Positions 35,014 to 44,594 of a stretch of DNA of 64,000 nucleotides are shown piece by piece. Within the stretch, counting starts at the first letter, position 1, and the number at the start of each line of letters is the position of its first letter. The position numbers and the translations under genes are program-made. The notes beneath the pieces were generated by a model. It searched no databases. It saw only the letters and a list, made by a program, of their open reading frames with translations, and was not told the origin of the DNA. Where the stretch lies: positions 4,779,618-4,843,617 of the forward strand of contig OZ245789.1 of assembly GCA_965228045.1 (NCBI GenBank), given 5' to 3'. The DNA comes from JANQEU01 sp965228045. GTDB lineage: Bacteria > Bacteroidota > Bacteroidia > Cytophagales > Cyclobacteriaceae.

Positions 35014-36543
35014 ATGAACGAAAAATCCATTAAGTCAGCCTTGATTTCTGTTTTTCACAAAGATGGACTTGATCCAATAGTGAAGAAACTTCATGATCTT
35101 GGTGTGACATTATACTCCACAGGAGGCACTTACGACTTTATTCAAAACCTCAATATTCCGGTAACTTCCGTAGAGGATATCACCCATTATCCTTCCATTT
35201 TCGGAGGGAGGGTAAAAACACTGCACCCAAAGGTATTTGGTGGAATTCTCAATCGCAGAGACAATAAGTCCGATACGGAAGAAAAGAATAAACATGACAT
35301 CCCGGACATCGACCTGGTCATCGTGGATCTTTATCCTTTTGAGGAAACTGTAGCCAGCCCGGGTGCAACAGAATCTGATATTATCGAAAAGATTGATATC
35401 GGTGGTATCGCCCTTATCCGTGGAGCGGCGAAGAATTTTAATGATGTATTGATCGTACCTTCTGTGAAATACTACCAGGAGCTATTGAGTATTCTGGAGG
35501 ATCAAAACGGTGCGACCACCCTTGCTCAAAGAAAAAGCTTTGCGATGCGAGCATTTGATGTGTCTTCTCATTACGACACAGCGATTTTCAATTATATGAA
35601 TGATAGAGAAGAGTCAGGCTCCTTTAAAGTCGCTTTTCAAAATGCAAAAGTCCTGCGGTACGGAGAAAACCCTCATCAGAAAGGAAGGTTTTATGGGGAC
35701 CTGTCCACCTATTTTGATCAACTACACGGCAAAGAAATAAGTTATAACAACCTCATTGACATTGAGGCAGCCATTCAACTTATTTCAGAGTTCGAAGAGA
35801 AAGTAGCATTCGGAATTCTTAAACATAATAACGCTTGCGGCTTTGCGATAGCGGAATCTGTAAAAACAGCTTATGAAAAGGCTCTTGAAGCAGATCCAAC
35901 CTCTGCATTTGGCGGAATACTTGTGACCAATGAAATAATAGATTCCGAGGCGGCAAAAATTATAAATGATCTGTTTTGTGAAGTGATTATCACGCCTGGT
36001 TTTGATGATGCTGGCCTGGACCTATTGAAATCAAAAAAGAACCGGATTATTCTCAAATTAAAAAAGTATTTCGATCAGGACGTTCAGTTTCGTTCTATGC
36101 TGAATGGTGTCATTGTCCAGGATTACAATTCAAAAATTGATGGTGAAGGTGATCTTAAAGTAGTAACAAAATCGACCCCTGACAAATCGGAAATTCGGGA
36201 CCTTTTGTTTGCTTCGAGGATTTGTAAAAACACAAAATCAAACACCATCGTACTGGCTGCCGGAAATCAAATGCTGGCGAGCGGGGTGGGTCAAACTTCC
36301 CGTGTGGATGCTCTTGAGCAAGCCATCGCAAAGGCCAAAAAGTTTAATTTTCAATTAGAAGGTGCAGTTATGGCCTCTGACGCATTTTTTCCTTTCCCAG
36401 ATTGCGTCGAAATTGCAGGAAAAGAAGGAATAAAAGCGATAATCCAGCCAGGAGGATCCATAAAAGATCAACTTTCTATCGATGCCTGCGATGAAAAAGG
36501 CATGGCGATGGTGTTCACTGGATTCAGACATTTTAAACACTAA
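35014..36543 (+). CDS. purH: bifunctional AICAR formyltransferase / IMP cyclohydrolase
   Basis: A 509-residue enzyme with two domains. The N-terminal MGS-like IMP cyclohydrolase covers about 1-200 (STGGTYDFI, FGGRVKTLHPKVFGGIL). The C-terminal formyltransferase domain has the catalytic Lys270-His271 in LKHNNACG. It carries out the last two steps of IMP synthesis. The length matches the usual 510-530 residues. Confidence 0.97.
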   Translation: MNEKSIKSALISVFHKDGLDPIVKKLHDLGVTLYSTGGTYDFIQNLNIPVTSVEDITHYPSIFGGRVKTLHPKVFGGILNRRDNKSDTEEKNKHDIPDIDLVIVDLYPFEETVASPGATESDIIEKIDIGGIALIRGAAKNFNDVLIVPSVKYYQELLSILEDQNGATTLAQRKSFAMRAFDVSSHYDTAIFNYMNDREESGSFKVAFQNAKVLRYGENPHQKGRFYGDLSTYFDQLHGKEISYNNLIDIEAAIQLISEFEEKVAFGILKHNNACGFAIAESVKTAYEKALEADPTSAFGGILVTNEIIDSEAAKIINDLFCEVIITPGFDDAGLDLLKSKKNRIILKLKKYFDQDVQFRSMLNGVIVQDYNSKIDGEGDLKVVTKSTPDKSEIRDLLFASRICKNTKSNTIVLAAGNQMLASGVGQTSRVDALEQAIAKAKKFNFQLEGAVMASDAFFPFPDCVEIAGKEGIKAIIQPGGSIKDQLSIDACDEKGMAMVFTGFRHFKH

Positions 36544-36602
36544 AAAATTTCTTTTAAAAACTAATTATTAACTTCAAGCGAATATAATTCCAGTATAGCC
36601 AA

Positions 36603-37631
36603 ATGGGTCTTTTTGATTTCTTTTCAAGTGACATAGCAATAGATTTAGGTACTGCTAATACCCTGATAATCAATAAGGATAAGGTCGTTGTAGACGAACC
36701 TTCCATTATTGCCATCGACAAGAACACAAACAAGGTGCTCGCGATCGGTCGGGAAGCCATGCAGATGCATGAAAAGACCCATGAAAACATCAAAACGATC
36801 AGGCCTCTAAAGGACGGTGTGATAGCGGACTTCCATGCTGCTGAGCACATGATTCGTGGGATGATTCGGATGATCGAAGGAAACAATAAGAAATTTTTTC
36901 CTTCCTCTCACAGGATGGTGATTTGCATACCTTCCGGAATTACGGAGGTTGAAAAAAGAGCTGTTCGTGACAGCGCGGAGCATGCAGGAGCGAAAGAAGT
37001 TTATATGATACATGAGCCAATAGCCGCGGCAATTGGAATTGGTCTCAATATCCAACAGCCTATTGGATCTATGATCGTGGATATTGGAGGGGGAACTACT
37101 GAGATCGCCGTGATTGCATTGTCAGGAATTGTCGCTGATCAATCGATTAGGGTGGCTGGAGATTCCTTCAATAAGGATATTCTTGACTATATGCGTCGCC
37201 AGCATAATCTTCTGATCGGAGAAAGGACAGCGGAAAGGGTCAAAATAGAAGTTGGCTCAGCACTTACAGAATTGGACGAGGGTCCTGAGGATTATGAGAT
37301 ACGCGGCAGGGATCTGATGACCGGAATACCAAAAATTATTAAGATCTCCTATTCGGAGATCGCTTTTGCCATTGACAAATCCGTCTCAAAGATCGAGGAG
37401 GCCGTGCTCAAGGCATTGGAGATCTCACCACCCGAGTTGTCTGCGGATATTTATGACAATGGTATCTATCTGACCGGAGGTGGTGCTTTACTCCGTGGAC
37501 TGGATCGTCGGCTTAGCATGAAAACCAAACTACCAATTCACATTGCAGAAGATCCTTTGAGGGCAGTAGTGCGTGGCACTGGTCTCTCTTTAAAAAATCT
37601 GGAAACTTATAAAGCGGTTTTGATGACATAG
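36603..37631 (+). CDS. mreB: rod shape-determining actin-like protein MreB
   Basis: A 342-residue actin homologue. Phosphate 1 DLGTANTLI is at 14-22, and DIGGGTTEIAVIALSG (the second phosphate loop) and LTGGGALLRGLD (adenosine motif) follow. It polymerises under the membrane and guides lateral wall growth. It leads the mreBCD-mrdA-rodA operon. Its stop codon abuts the mreC ATG. Confidence 0.97.
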   Translation: MGLFDFFSSDIAIDLGTANTLIINKDKVVVDEPSIIAIDKNTNKVLAIGREAMQMHEKTHENIKTIRPLKDGVIADFHAAEHMIRGMIRMIEGNNKKFFPSSHRMVICIPSGITEVEKRAVRDSAEHAGAKEVYMIHEPIAAAIGIGLNIQQPIGSMIVDIGGGTTEIAVIALSGIVADQSIRVAGDSFNKDILDYMRRQHNLLIGERTAERVKIEVGSALTELDEGPEDYEIRGRDLMTGIPKIIKISYSEIAFAIDKSVSKIEEAVLKALEISPPELSADIYDNGIYLTGGGALLRGLDRRLSMKTKLPIHIAEDPLRAVVRGTGLSLKNLETYKAVLMT

Positions 37632-38438
37632 ATGCAGCGTCTATTATCACTACTATATCAGTATAGAGTTTTTTTCTTTTTTTTATTTTTAGAGGTAGTC
37701 AGTCTTTGGCTAATTACAACTTATAATAATTTTTATAATGCATTTCTCTTCAACTCTTCCAACCAGCTTGCCGGCACCATACAGTTGGCCACGGGAAATA
37801 CGCGTGATTACCTGGAATTAAAGGAAACTAATAAAAGACTGGCAGAGGAAAATGCCTTTCTAAGGAAGCAGCTCTTTGAGTACAGTGCCCTGACCGATGG
37901 GCCAGACACTCTTTATAACAGGTTTTCTGTGATCCCTGCCCGGGTTGTTAACAATGACTTCAAACGAAGTGCGAATTATATCACCATTGATAAAGGAGAA
38001 AGAAATGGCTTGGAACCAGGGATGGGTGTGATTTCCGATAATGGTATCATTGGTTCAATTAAGTCTACTTCCGGACGCTTTTCTACTGTCACATCACTCC
38101 TTCATCAAAACCAACTGATCTCAAGTGAGATCAAAAGCACCGGAACTCTTTGTACTACACAATGGGATGCATCCGATCCCACACATTCCAAAGTGCGTTT
38201 CATCCCCCGGCACATCCCCATCAATGTAGGTGATACTATAGTTACTTCCGGATTCAATTCCACCTTCCCCCCCGGGTTGAACATCGGAGTTGTTTCCTCA
38301 TATGAGCTGGCCGATGAGTCTATTTTTTATGATGTCACAATAGAATTGGTAAATGACTTTTCATCAATTCGAAACGTGTATGTGATAAGAGACTTCTGGT
38401 CAAATGAAAAAGATAGCTTAGAACAAGTAAATGAGTAG
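37632..38438 (+). CDS. mreC: rod shape-determining protein MreC
   Basis: A 268-residue protein with one N-terminal membrane segment (about 10-30), a short coiled coil (about 58-80, LKETNKRLAEENAFLRKQ) and two beta domains (about 95-255). It links MreB to the periplasmic wall synthases. It is placed directly after mreB and overlaps mreD by eight bases. Confidence 0.93.
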   Translation: MQRLLSLLYQYRVFFFFLFLEVVSLWLITTYNNFYNAFLFNSSNQLAGTIQLATGNTRDYLELKETNKRLAEENAFLRKQLFEYSALTDGPDTLYNRFSVIPARVVNNDFKRSANYITIDKGERNGLEPGMGVISDNGIIGSIKSTSGRFSTVTSLLHQNQLISSEIKSTGTLCTTQWDASDPTHSKVRFIPRHIPINVGDTIVTSGFNSTFPPGLNIGVVSSYELADESIFYDVTIELVNDFSSIRNVYVIRDFWSNEKDSLEQVNE

Positions 38439-38946
38439 GGTCAACTATCGCATATTGATCATTTATTTCGCAGTTTATGTCATTCTGCAAATACCTCTGC
38501 TGTACAAGTTTATACTTTTCAATCAGGCTTACGGATTTTTCTACCTGGGTTTTCTATTGTTTCTTCCATTTGGCTTAAATCCTTTTCTGCGAATCGGATC
38601 CGGATTCCTGATAGGGTTGTTAATAGATACCTTTTCCAATACCCCAGGACTTCATGCTTCGGCGTGTACATTTTTGATGTTTATCAGAGATTGGTGGTTT
38701 TTAATAATTAAAGGTGATCCCGAAGATGACCCGAACATCTCGATTTTCACTCTGGGCATTACAGGAGCGATCTACTATATGGTGCCACTGATTCTTATAC
38801 ATCACCTATGGGTTTTTGGCATCGAACACGGCAAATGGGAATATTTCTTAAGGGTGTTATGGACTTCGATAACAAGTGCCATTTTTACCTTCATATGTAT
38901 CACAATCCTTAACTTTGTTATGGCGCGTAAACCGACAAGAATGTGA
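38431..38946 (+). CDS. mreD: rod shape-determining membrane protein MreD
   Basis: A 171-residue protein with about five hydrophobic segments. The call rests on its size, topology and place between mreC and mrdA, since MreD sequences diverge strongly. It overlaps both neighbours; the mrdA start is a GTG inside its last codons. Confidence 0.82.
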   Translation: MSRVNYRILIIYFAVYVILQIPLLYKFILFNQAYGFFYLGFLLFLPFGLNPFLRIGSGFLIGLLIDTFSNTPGLHASACTFLMFIRDWWFLIIKGDPEDDPNISIFTLGITGAIYYMVPLILIHHLWVFGIEHGKWEYFLRVLWTSITSAIFTFICITILNFVMARKPTRM

Positions 38947-40760
38947 ATGTAAGGACTCTGGTACTGCGTGGAATTGTTGTTTTTACCGTGCTTATTTTTT
39001 CGGCACGACTGTTCTACATACAGGTCATTGACAAGCAATATCAATTTGCGGCTAGAAATAACATCCTCCACAAAACCGCAAACTACCCGTATCGTGGGAT
39101 GATCTTTGACCGGAATGGTAACCTATTGGTACACAATGAGCCGGTATACAACATACTGGTAGTGCCAAATGAGCTGGATTTGGCTGACTCCATAGCCATC
39201 TGCCGAGAGCTGGAAATCGACCATCAAGATTTCATGCAGCGACTACAAAAATGCCGGTCATACTCCAGAATCCTACCCTCTATTTTTTATGAAAATCTTC
39301 CTAACAAAAGTTTTGCAGAGATTCAGGACCAATTGATAAAGTGGGATGGCGTCTCGGTCCAGCCGCGAACCGTGCGAGGTTATAATAATAATACTCTGGC
39401 AAATGTCCTTGGATATGTAGGTGAGATTACTCAGCGCCAGTTGAGAAGAGATACGACCAATTATTATCGTTCCGGAGATCATATTGGCATAACCGGAGTC
39501 GAGAGTACATATGAGGAGGAGCTACGCGGACGAAGGGGTGTAAATTACCAAACGGTTGATGTTCGGGGAGTGGTAACTGGAAATTTTGACGAAGGAAGAC
39601 ATGACACCTTGCCGATTCCAGGTGAGGATGTCCAATTGACCATAGACCTGGAGCTCCAAAAGTATGCTGAAAAACTGATGGCCAATAAGATAGGCAGTGT
39701 AGTTGCACTGGATCCGAATACTGGAGAGGTGTTGGCTTTTGTCTCTTCCCCCTCTTACGATCCATCATTGTTTGCCGGTCGGGATTTTTCAAAAAACTAT
39801 TCTGACGTCCAATCAGATTCCCTGAAACCACTTTTTTGTCGTCCGATCCAGGCCAAGTATCCCCCTGGTTCGATGTTCAAAACCATACAAAGTCTTATAG
39901 CCTTGCAGGAACGGCGACTTGGCATAAACGAAGAAATCTATTGCGAAGGCAATCTCATAGGAGATTTAGCACCTCCGGGATATTACGATGTGAAGAAAGC
40001 AATTACCTACTCATCGAATAATTTTTTCTACATGGTAATGCGCAGGGTCATTCAACAGGGCATCCATGAAAGTTCATTTATCGATTCCAGATTGGGTTTT
40101 GAGAAGTGGAGGTCATATGTCACCGACTTCGGGCTTGGAAATAAATTAGGAATTGACCTTCCCAACGAAAGTCCGGGCTCCATCCCCACCCTTCAAACTT
40201 ATGACAATGTTTATGGAATCAACCGATGGAGATACTCAAATATTTTCTCTTTAAGCATCGGCCAGGGAGAGCTTTTGGTGACACCTCTTCAAATGGCAAA
40301 TCTGGGTGCTATTCTGGCAAACCGTGGACACTATATTGTTCCTCATGTCGCAAAAAGAGTGGGAAACAATGATGAATTGAGTTTTGAAAAGAAATCGATA
40401 GATATTCAGCCAAGATACTTTCAGGTGGTCATAGATGGAATGGAGCAGGTGATAGAACGAGGGTCAGGTATCAGGGCGAGAATTCCGGATATTCCCATCT
40501 GCGGCAAAACAAGTACCGTCGAAAATCCACATGGCGAAGATCACTCGGGATTTATGGGCTTTGCACCCAAGGAGAATCCACAAATTGCCATTGCTGTGTA
40601 TGTTGAAAACGCGGGTCAGGGAGGAAGGGCGGCAGCCACAACCGCCAGCTTGTTAATAGAGAAAAAAATTAGAGGGCATATTACAAGACCCTGGGTGGAA
40701 GAATATAATCTGAGAGGAGTATTTAAGGATGAGAGGATCGCAAGCAACAGTCCAGACTGA
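38943..40760 (+). CDS. mrdA: penicillin-binding protein 2 (elongasome transpeptidase)
   Basis: A 605-residue transpeptidase. One N-terminal membrane helix (about 7-27) is followed by a PBP dimerisation domain and the penicillin-binding domain. The active-site motifs are Ser310-M-F-Lys313, Ser358-N-N and Lys522-Thr-Ser524. The third motif is normally KTG; here it is KTS. GTG is the start, overlapping mreD by four bases (GTGA). It works with RodA, encoded next (32-base overlap). Confidence 0.94.
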   Translation: MNVRTLVLRGIVVFTVLIFSARLFYIQVIDKQYQFAARNNILHKTANYPYRGMIFDRNGNLLVHNEPVYNILVVPNELDLADSIAICRELEIDHQDFMQRLQKCRSYSRILPSIFYENLPNKSFAEIQDQLIKWDGVSVQPRTVRGYNNNTLANVLGYVGEITQRQLRRDTTNYYRSGDHIGITGVESTYEEELRGRRGVNYQTVDVRGVVTGNFDEGRHDTLPIPGEDVQLTIDLELQKYAEKLMANKIGSVVALDPNTGEVLAFVSSPSYDPSLFAGRDFSKNYSDVQSDSLKPLFCRPIQAKYPPGSMFKTIQSLIALQERRLGINEEIYCEGNLIGDLAPPGYYDVKKAITYSSNNFFYMVMRRVIQQGIHESSFIDSRLGFEKWRSYVTDFGLGNKLGIDLPNESPGSIPTLQTYDNVYGINRWRYSNIFSLSIGQGELLVTPLQMANLGAILANRGHYIVPHVAKRVGNNDELSFEKKSIDIQPRYFQVVIDGMEQVIERGSGIRARIPDIPICGKTSTVENPHGEDHSGFMGFAPKENPQIAIAVYVENAGQGGRAAATTASLLIEKKIRGHITRPWVEEYNLRGVFKDERIASNSPD

Positions 40761-41997
40761 CTGGTGGGCAGTACTACTTTATTTTATCCTGGTTATAGCA
40801 GGCTGGATCAATATATATGCGGCTGATTACGATTATTCCGCAGTTCACAGCATATTTGATTTAGGCCAAAGCTCAGGAAGGCAACTATTATGGATCATAG
40901 GATCCGTAGTGCTGATTATAGCGATCTACACTATTGACTACCGATTTTATGAGTCATTTTCCTACATAATATATGGTGTGGTCCTACTGTTGCTTATTGG
41001 TGTACTTCTTTTTGGAAAAGAAGTTGCCGGATCTACATCATGGTTTGAGATAGGTAGTTTTAAAATTCAACCTTCCGAGTTTGCCAAAATTGCGACCGCA
41101 CTGGCGTTGTCTAAATTCATAAGTACCACAGGCCGTAAAATTGAAAATCCCAGGGATTTGACACTTGCATCTCTGTTTTTCATTGTACCAATTGCTTTGA
41201 TCGTGTTACAAGGAGACACGGGGACAGCATTAGTTTATTTTGCTTTTATAATTGTCCTGGTGCGAGAGGGGATGACCCTGCAACTACTTTTCCTGGGAAT
41301 AGGAATGATTGTAGTGTTTGTTTTAACCCTGTTGGTAAATCAACTGGCACTGATCGTAGGAGTAATAATTGTTTCACTTATCGTAATAGGCATATACGGT
41401 AGGACACTAACGAGAGGACTCATCATCGGAGCAATTACAATTTGTACACTCGGAATAATCGTCAGTGTGGATTTCGTTTTGACAGATGTGCTGAGACCTC
41501 ACCAACAAAAGCGGGTTTTGTCCTTGATAAATCCCAATGCTGATCCTCTCGGAGTAGGGTGGAACGTACTTCAATCAAAAATCGCGATAGGTTCCGGCGG
41601 CTTTGGAGGAAAGGGCTTTTTAAATGGCACACAAACGAAGTTTGATTTTGTCCCTGAGCAGACGACCGATTTTATTTTTTGCACAATTGGTGAGGAACAT
41701 GGATGGGTAGGTAGCTCCATTGCATTAATTGTATTTGGGTTGCTCCTGATCCGGATCAGTGTTATTGCTGAAAGACAAAAATCTGAATTTGTGAGAGCTT
41801 ACGGATATGGAGTCTTCTCTATATTATTTTTCCATTTCACGATCAATGTAGCCATGACCATCGGACTATTCCCTGTAGTAGGAATCCCGCTTCCATTCTT
41901 CAGTTATGGTGGTTCCAGCTTATGGACTTTTACAATATTGCTTTTTATCCTTCTGAAACTAGATGGTCATAGAATGGAGCTCTTGCATCGGTGGTAG
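40729..41997 (+). CDS. rodA: peptidoglycan glycosyltransferase RodA
   Basis: A 422-residue SEDS-family membrane protein with about ten hydrophobic segments and the conserved end motif GIPLPFFSYGGSSLW. It polymerises lipid II as partner of PBP2. The ATG is preceded by AAGG. Its TAG stop is directly followed by the CTA complement of the next gene's stop (TAGCTA), so the two genes converge without any spacer. Confidence 0.95.
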   Translation: MRGSQATVQTDWWAVLLYFILVIAGWINIYAADYDYSAVHSIFDLGQSSGRQLLWIIGSVVLIIAIYTIDYRFYESFSYIIYGVVLLLLIGVLLFGKEVAGSTSWFEIGSFKIQPSEFAKIATALALSKFISTTGRKIENPRDLTLASLFFIVPIALIVLQGDTGTALVYFAFIIVLVREGMTLQLLFLGIGMIVVFVLTLLVNQLALIVGVIIVSLIVIGIYGRTLTRGLIIGAITICTLGIIVSVDFVLTDVLRPHQQKRVLSLINPNADPLGVGWNVLQSKIAIGSGGFGGKGFLNGTQTKFDFVPEQTTDFIFCTIGEEHGWVGSSIALIVFGLLLIRISVIAERQKSEFVRAYGYGVFSILFFHFTINVAMTIGLFPVVGIPLPFFSYGGSSLWTFTILLFILLKLDGHRMELLHRW

Positions 41998-43152
41998 CTA
42001 TCTGAATCGTCGAAAGACTACTTTTAGAAGTTCTTTTACCTCATCGGAATTCATATCCCAATAAAAATCCTTCGAATAGGCCTGAACCAGAAATTCTACA
42101 GCCTCATCAAAACTTTTCCGCTCATTGATACCCTCAATGGCCTGAGTAAACACCTCATTATCTCCATCAAACAATTCCTGAACGAACATATAACGATGAT
42201 TCATAGAAATCGAATCGAATAATTCTTTAGAGCTGTCTGACATTGGGCCAACCTCCGGTTCTTCAGAAACCAGATCTTCATCATCATTTGATCTGGCAGC
42301 CTGACCCGCTTCTTCATCCTCTAAAGGCTCCTGTTCGGTGACCTCAGCAGATATCTCTCTTTTTACTTCATCCACCAATTGATCATTATCATCGATATCC
42401 GTGACTTCGGGATTCGTATCGACATCTGTCTCATTTCCCTCCTGGAAATTTTCATCATTCTCAAAATCGATCTCCTCATCGTCATCAATGTCTGACATCA
42501 CCTCTTCAGTATCCAATGAACCTGTACCTGCCACCGATGGAAAAAAAAGGTCTCTACGCTCCACCACTAATATCTCCGATACGCCCTCTACCAGGTCATC
42601 AATCACTGTGTCCTTATCTATGTTATCAAAAAACTCATTGGCATCTTCCAACATTTTATCAATTGAATGACCAATGTATTGATCCAGGAATCCATGTATC
42701 TCCTCCTTATGAAAAACCACATACTTGCCTGTTTGCTTTGCCAATTTTTCCCGCAAAACCCCTGTTTTGTCACCGAGCTCAGATCTTAAATATGCCGCCG
42801 GGTTCACTGCCAGTTCAAATGTCCGCTCCACAGCCTGTAAAATGAGTGGTTTTAAATGCTCTGATTTAACCTTTATGTGCTGCGATAGCTCATTCATGAA
42901 CTGAACCATATTCCGACGAACTTCGGCGTTCTTATAGTCAAAATACGGGCTCTCAAGCTGCTTCATCTCTTCCTGCCAGGCCGTGAAGAGAATCTTCAGA
43001 ACGAATAGGTTGAATTGCTTTAGAGGTGTGATCTGAAGAATATCTTTTCCGCTGAGATGAGTCTTCCCTTCATAGGCCTGGGAAATTAATTGATCTGCAA
43101 AGACAGACTTATATTGATCAAGGAATTCCCTGTTTAACTTACCATTCTTCAT
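41998..43152 (-). CDS. acidic protein of unknown function
   Basis: A 384-residue protein I do not recognise as a named family. The N-terminal part (1-205) looks helical and charged. Residues about 213-305 are a highly acidic, low-complexity stretch dominated by Asp and Glu. The last 75 residues (about 310-384) look like a small folded domain with NHRYMFVQELFDGD and end in VVFRRFR. No signal peptide or membrane segment is present, so it should be cytosolic. An exact -7 element lies about 40 bases upstream. The gene meets rodA stop to stop. No function is assigned. Confidence 0.8.
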   Translation of the reverse strand: MKNGKLNREFLDQYKSVFADQLISQAYEGKTHLSGKDILQITPLKQFNLFVLKILFTAWQEEMKQLESPYFDYKNAEVRRNMVQFMNELSQHIKVKSEHLKPLILQAVERTFELAVNPAAYLRSELGDKTGVLREKLAKQTGKYVVFHKEEIHGFLDQYIGHSIDKMLEDANEFFDNIDKDTVIDDLVEGVSEILVVERRDLFFPSVAGTGSLDTEEVMSDIDDDEEIDFENDENFQEGNETDVDTNPEVTDIDDNDQLVDEVKREISAEVTEQEPLEDEEAGQAARSNDDEDLVSEEPEVGPMSDSSKELFDSISMNHRYMFVQELFDGDNEVFTQAIEGINERKSFDEAVEFLVQAYSKDFYWDMNSDEVKELLKVVFRRFR

Positions 43153-43191
43153 TAAATAACTGCGAAATTCGGTGATGCTAGCAAAAATAAC

Positions 43192-43199
43192 ATGACTGG
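43192..43199 (-). promoter_or_regulatory. candidate -7 element of the acidic-protein gene
   Basis: TATTTTTG on the minus strand exactly fits TAnnTTTG, 39 bases before the ATG at 43152. No -33 match is clear. The 141-base gap is shared with the divergent tdk gene. Confidence 0.4.
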
Positions 43200-43293
43200 T
43201 AAAAGTATTGATTAGAAATGATAATTGTTAATCCAAACTCAAACAATCAGCCGAAATGCTTTTATTTTGAGATAGTTAATTCTCATTCAGTAT

Positions 43294-43887
43294 ATGTTTC
43301 TCGAACCCGCACAACGAGGCCTGGGACATGGTAAAGGAATAGGATGGATCGAAGTAATCTGTGGTTCTATGTTCTCGGGTAAAACAGAAGAACTTATCCG
43401 TCGTCTGAACCGGGCCCACATAGCTCAGCAAAAAGTTGAAATTTTCAAACCAAAATTAGACAGCCGCTATTCCAAAGCTGACATAATCTCCCACAATGAG
43501 AACATGATTCCATCGACGCCGGTCAATTTTGCCAATGACATAAAATTGAATGCCGTGAACTGTGAGGTTGTCGGCATAGATGAAGTACAGTTCTTTGATG
43601 AGAACATTGTGAACGTCATCAATGAACTTGCAAACGATGGTAAAAGGGTGATCGCAGCTGGTCTGGATATGGACTTTAAAGGAAGACCTTTTTCACCAGT
43701 AGATAAGCTGATGAGCATCGCCGAGTACATCACCAAGGTACATGCCATTTGTATGAATTGCGGTAGTATGGCTTCTTACTCGTTCAGAAGAACAAAATCC
43801 GCAAAAAAAGTGGTGATCGGAGAAAAGGACATCTATGAAGCCCTCTGCCGTAAATGCTTTTACGAAAAGATGTCCGAAAAGGGGTAA
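43294..43887 (+). CDS. tdk: thymidine kinase
   Basis: A 197-residue type II thymidine kinase. The P-loop is GSMFSGKT (24-31), with DEVQFF near residue 90 and zinc-site cysteines in CMNCGS and CRKCF near the end. It phosphorylates thymidine in salvage. RecO starts three bases later, so they form a pair. Confidence 0.95.
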   Translation: MFLEPAQRGLGHGKGIGWIEVICGSMFSGKTEELIRRLNRAHIAQQKVEIFKPKLDSRYSKADIISHNENMIPSTPVNFANDIKLNAVNCEVVGIDEVQFFDENIVNVINELANDGKRVIAAGLDMDFKGRPFSPVDKLMSIAEYITKVHAICMNCGSMASYSFRRTKSAKKVVIGEKDIYEALCRKCFYEKMSEKG

Positions 43888-43890
43888 GCC

Positions 43891-44559
43891 ATGATCATTA
43901 AGACCCGTGCCATTGTTCTGAACTACATCAAATTTCGAGAGACATCAATCATTGTACGGATGTATACCGAAAACTATGGAATGCAATCTTTCATAGTAAA
44001 TGGTGTACGTAGTTCAAAAAGTAAGAAAAGCATGGGGCAATATCATTGCCTCTCATTACTTGACATTGTCTCATATTACGCCGAGCATAAGGATTTGCAC
44101 CAGCTCTCCGACAGCAGAATTGCCCAAAGCACTAAATTGACACTGGACATCCGAAAATCCACTATCTCTATCTTTCTCTCGGAAATATTGTCGAAGCTTA
44201 TGATTCATGAGAGGAATGAAAATCCTGCGCTTTTTGAATTCGTTTGGGGTTCGATATGCGAACTCGACGAGATTACTGGCGGGATAGAACTATTTCACCT
44301 GAAATTTCTTCTCCAACTTTCCTTTTACTTCGGCATCGATGTCCGGGAGTCCAGTATTATTTCAGAGCTTGCGAAAGGGGATAAAAAATTAGAAGATTTT
44401 TTACTCTGGTTAAGTGATGCAAAGTATAATGACCAAGTTAACACGAATCATCATCTTCGTAATCAGGCACTTCGAAGTTTGATGGATATCTATAAAAATG
44501 AGACGGAATCCATAAATCAAATCAAATCGCTGGAAGTATTGAGGCAAATCTTCGCGTAA
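43891..44559 (+). CDS. recO: DNA repair protein RecO
   Basis: A 222-residue protein with an N-terminal OB-fold (TRAIVLNYIKFRETSIIVRM, about 4-23, and SFIVNGVRSSKSKK), followed by a helical part. This is the arrangement of RecO, which loads RecA with RecF and RecR. No zinc cysteines are visible. Confidence 0.85.
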   Translation: MIIKTRAIVLNYIKFRETSIIVRMYTENYGMQSFIVNGVRSSKSKKSMGQYHCLSLLDIVSYYAEHKDLHQLSDSRIAQSTKLTLDIRKSTISIFLSEILSKLMIHERNENPALFEFVWGSICELDEITGGIELFHLKFLLQLSFYFGIDVRESSIISELAKGDKKLEDFLLWLSDAKYNDQVNTNHHLRNQALRSLMDIYKNETESINQIKSLEVLRQIFA

Positions 44560-44594
44560 TCCGTTAATTTTAGATTTCACCTATCCGATCAACA

